From contig CAJXDJ010000081.1 of assembly GCA_913052045.1 (NCBI GenBank), positions 1 to 5,333 of the forward strand: 5,333 nt of DNA, read 5' to 3'. Below are positions 4,489 through 5,333 of this stretch, piece by piece (positions within the stretch are counted from its first letter, which is position 1; each line of letters begins with the position of its first letter). Position numbers and translations under genes: made by a program. Origin of the DNA: an uncultured Dehalococcoidia bacterium (GTDB taxonomy: Bacteria; Chloroflexota; Dehalococcoidia; Lucifugimonadales; GCA-2712585). Under the pieces are notes generated by a model. The model did no database searches. It had not been told where the DNA came from and was given only the letters and a program-made list of their open reading frames with translations.

Positions 4489-5043
4489 ATGACTAAGAAA
4501 CTAACAATAGTGCTGGCTCTGCTAGCTTTTAGTAGTCCTGCTTTCTCTGGATCTCTGAATTCCCAGTTTCACCTGAGACTATTGGATCGTCTTGATCGCC
4601 CTGAGGATGGTTATTGCGTTGACATACTCGGAACCCCTGGAAATTTAAGGGTAGATGTTCCGTTATTTGCCCATAACTGCAAGCCCAGACTTACCAGCGA
4701 CAGTTCTGTAATTTTTACTTCGGATGGACTTATAACGTTTCCTGCTGTGAATCGCTGTATAACGGTTGCTGGGGTTAATTCTAAAGCATTGCCGGGTGCA
4801 TCAATTTTGCTTCGTAAATGTAATGAGTCAGTAGCCTTCTTTGAGACTTCTAGATTGCAGCGTTTTACTCATCGTAAGGATGGCCGTCTATCAATTTCTG
4901 GGTCAGAGCTCTGTCTTGTTGTGGGGACGAAATCAGCGGCAACTTATTCCCCGTCCCATCGTTGGCGCACGCTATTTGTCGATGATTGCACCACAGCGGG
5001 GCTTGCCCGATCTCAATGGGAGTTTGTGATTCCTCGCCGCTAA
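4489..5043 (+). CDS. Secreted ricin-B-type beta-trefoil lectin-like protein
   Basis: A 184-residue protein with a clear signal peptide (MTKKLTIVLALLAFSSPAFS, likely cut after residue 20). The mature part shows three similar repeats, each with a Cys pair: C43-C64, C90-C111 and C142-C167. The repeats follow the pattern G-x-C-[VIL]-[DTV] ... [HR]-x-C. Three such units and a final SQWEF, akin to the QxW signature of ricin-B repeats, indicate a beta-trefoil with one disulfide per lobe, folded outside the cytoplasm. Carbohydrate binding is typical of the fold, but the ligand is unknown, and there is no attached enzyme domain. GAGGG about 8 bases before ATG supports the start. It stands alone between a hairpin upstream and non-coding DNA downstream, so it is probably its own transcript. 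Confidence 0.8.
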   Translation: MTKKLTIVLALLAFSSPAFSGSLNSQFHLRLLDRLDRPEDGYCVDILGTPGNLRVDVPLFAHNCKPRLTSDSSVIFTSDGLITFPAVNRCITVAGVNSKALPGASILLRKCNESVAFFETSRLQRFTHRKDGRLSISGSELCLVVGTKSAATYSPSHRWRTLFVDDCTTAGLARSQWEFVIPRR

Positions 5044-5289
5044 ACAGCGCTCGAGCCTTCGACGTCTATATATAAATGAAGGGCGTTACGAAGAAGCAGC
5101 CAACGAGATGTTGCGTTGGGTGTTTTGTAACGGGAAACGGCTACGAGGTTTGGTACTTAGGAGAACGGATGAACGAGAGCTCTTTCTCACCTAAATGATT
5201 AGCCACTTTTTGTCGGCTAGGAAGGGCTGTAAAGGGCTAAAATACCATGATTAGCCACTTTAAATTTGTAAGTCATTGACATCATTAAA
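5044..5289. other. Non-coding stretch before the tRNA fragment
   Basis: No gene is supported here. It holds nested inverted repeats: CGTTAC (5084-5089) with GTAACG (5127-5132), enclosing CCAACG (5100-5105) with CGTTGG (5114-5119), a possible weak terminator for the lectin-like gene. It also has a TATATATA stretch and paired 15-bp direct repeats close to the right edge. Confidence 0.6.
5195..5261 (+). repeat. Two 15-bp direct repeats next to the tRNA fragment
   Basis: ATGATTAGCCACTTT occurs at 5195-5209 and again at 5247-5261, 52 bases apart. Between them, GGCTAG, GGCTGT and GGCTAA partly echo the inverted motif. Direct repeats beside a tRNA-type attachment site are often arm-binding sites for an integrase or excisionase; that role is inferred from position only. 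Confidence 0.6.
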
Positions 5290-5290
5290 A

Positions 5291-5333
5291 TGCCATCTGC
5301 CTTTTAAGCAGCGGGTCCAAGGTTCGAGTCCTT
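5291..5333 (+). tRNA. 3' half of a tRNA-Lys(UUU)-like gene, cut by the window edge
   Basis: The anticodon stem CTGC (5297-5300) and GCAG (5308-5311) encloses loop CTTTTAA (5301-5307) with anticodon TTT. A variable region follows, then T-stem CAAGG (5318-5322), T-loop TTCGAGT (5323-5329) and the start of the closing strand, CCTT. Upstream sequence has no D-arm or acceptor strand, so only the anticodon and T-arm half is present. This is the usual form of the distal attachment site of an island integrated into a tRNA gene. The orientation predicts that the intact gene and the island lie to the left. Confidence 0.75.

Overview
The window looks like a mosaic accessory region of a proteobacterium, most likely an alphaproteobacterium. 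The hints are GntR/FCD-type and integrase sequences of alphaproteobacterial flavour, a dense cluster of GANTC sites (the CcrM methyltransferase target in that class), and secreted proteins with Gram-negative signal peptides. No gene here fixes the genus. The first ~600 bases are clearly more GC-rich than the rest, so the left edge looks like chromosomal backbone, or a scar in it, and the remainder like acquired DNA.

Layout. (1) 2-598: an open frame running in from the left edge. Its first ~45 codons read like a GH15/glucoamylase-type helical segment and its remainder like the FCD ligand-binding domain of a GntR regulator, so it appears to be a chimera. (2) 611-1940: a compact mobile element made of one intact tyrosine recombinase gene (695-1858) enclosed by 77-bp inverted repeats that differ at only 4 positions. 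Each repeat carries a recombinase-like core, CCATACAG-N13-CTGTATGG. (3) 1941-2374: a gene-poor stretch with 11 GANTC sites, a minus-strand terminator and a doubtful 87-codon frame that reads into the repeat. (4) 2375-3358, minus strand: a secreted protein of the esterase-like/phytase-like family. Directly upstream (3359-3443) is a third, partial copy of the integrase element's left end, including 17 decayed integrase codons that stop one base before this gene's ATG. (5) 3444-3746: a ribosome-binding site plus an 18-residue hydrophobic peptide frame, then a promoter and a strong terminator that could delimit a ~90-nt RNA. (6) 3747-4404: a two-gene unit encoding an unrecognised tryptophan-rich protein and a 51-residue lysine-rich protein, closed by a 13-bp hairpin. 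(7) 4489-5043: a secreted three-repeat lectin-like (ricin-B trefoil) protein. (8) 5044-5333: non-coding, with 15-bp direct repeats and, at the right edge, the 3' half of a tRNA-Lys-like gene without its 5' half, as expected for an integration end.

How the parts fit. The repeat copies, the integrase and the tRNA half-gene all indicate site-specific recombination. The homology between the third repeat copy and the intact element stops exactly at one edge of the core spacer, which suggests where strand exchange happens. The two intact cores are inverted relative to each other, so recombination between them would flip the integrase gene rather than remove it. The secreted esterase-like and lectin-like proteins, the tryptophan-rich pair and the tiny hydrophobic peptide look like cargo. 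No function is established for the tryptophan-rich pair or the peptide.
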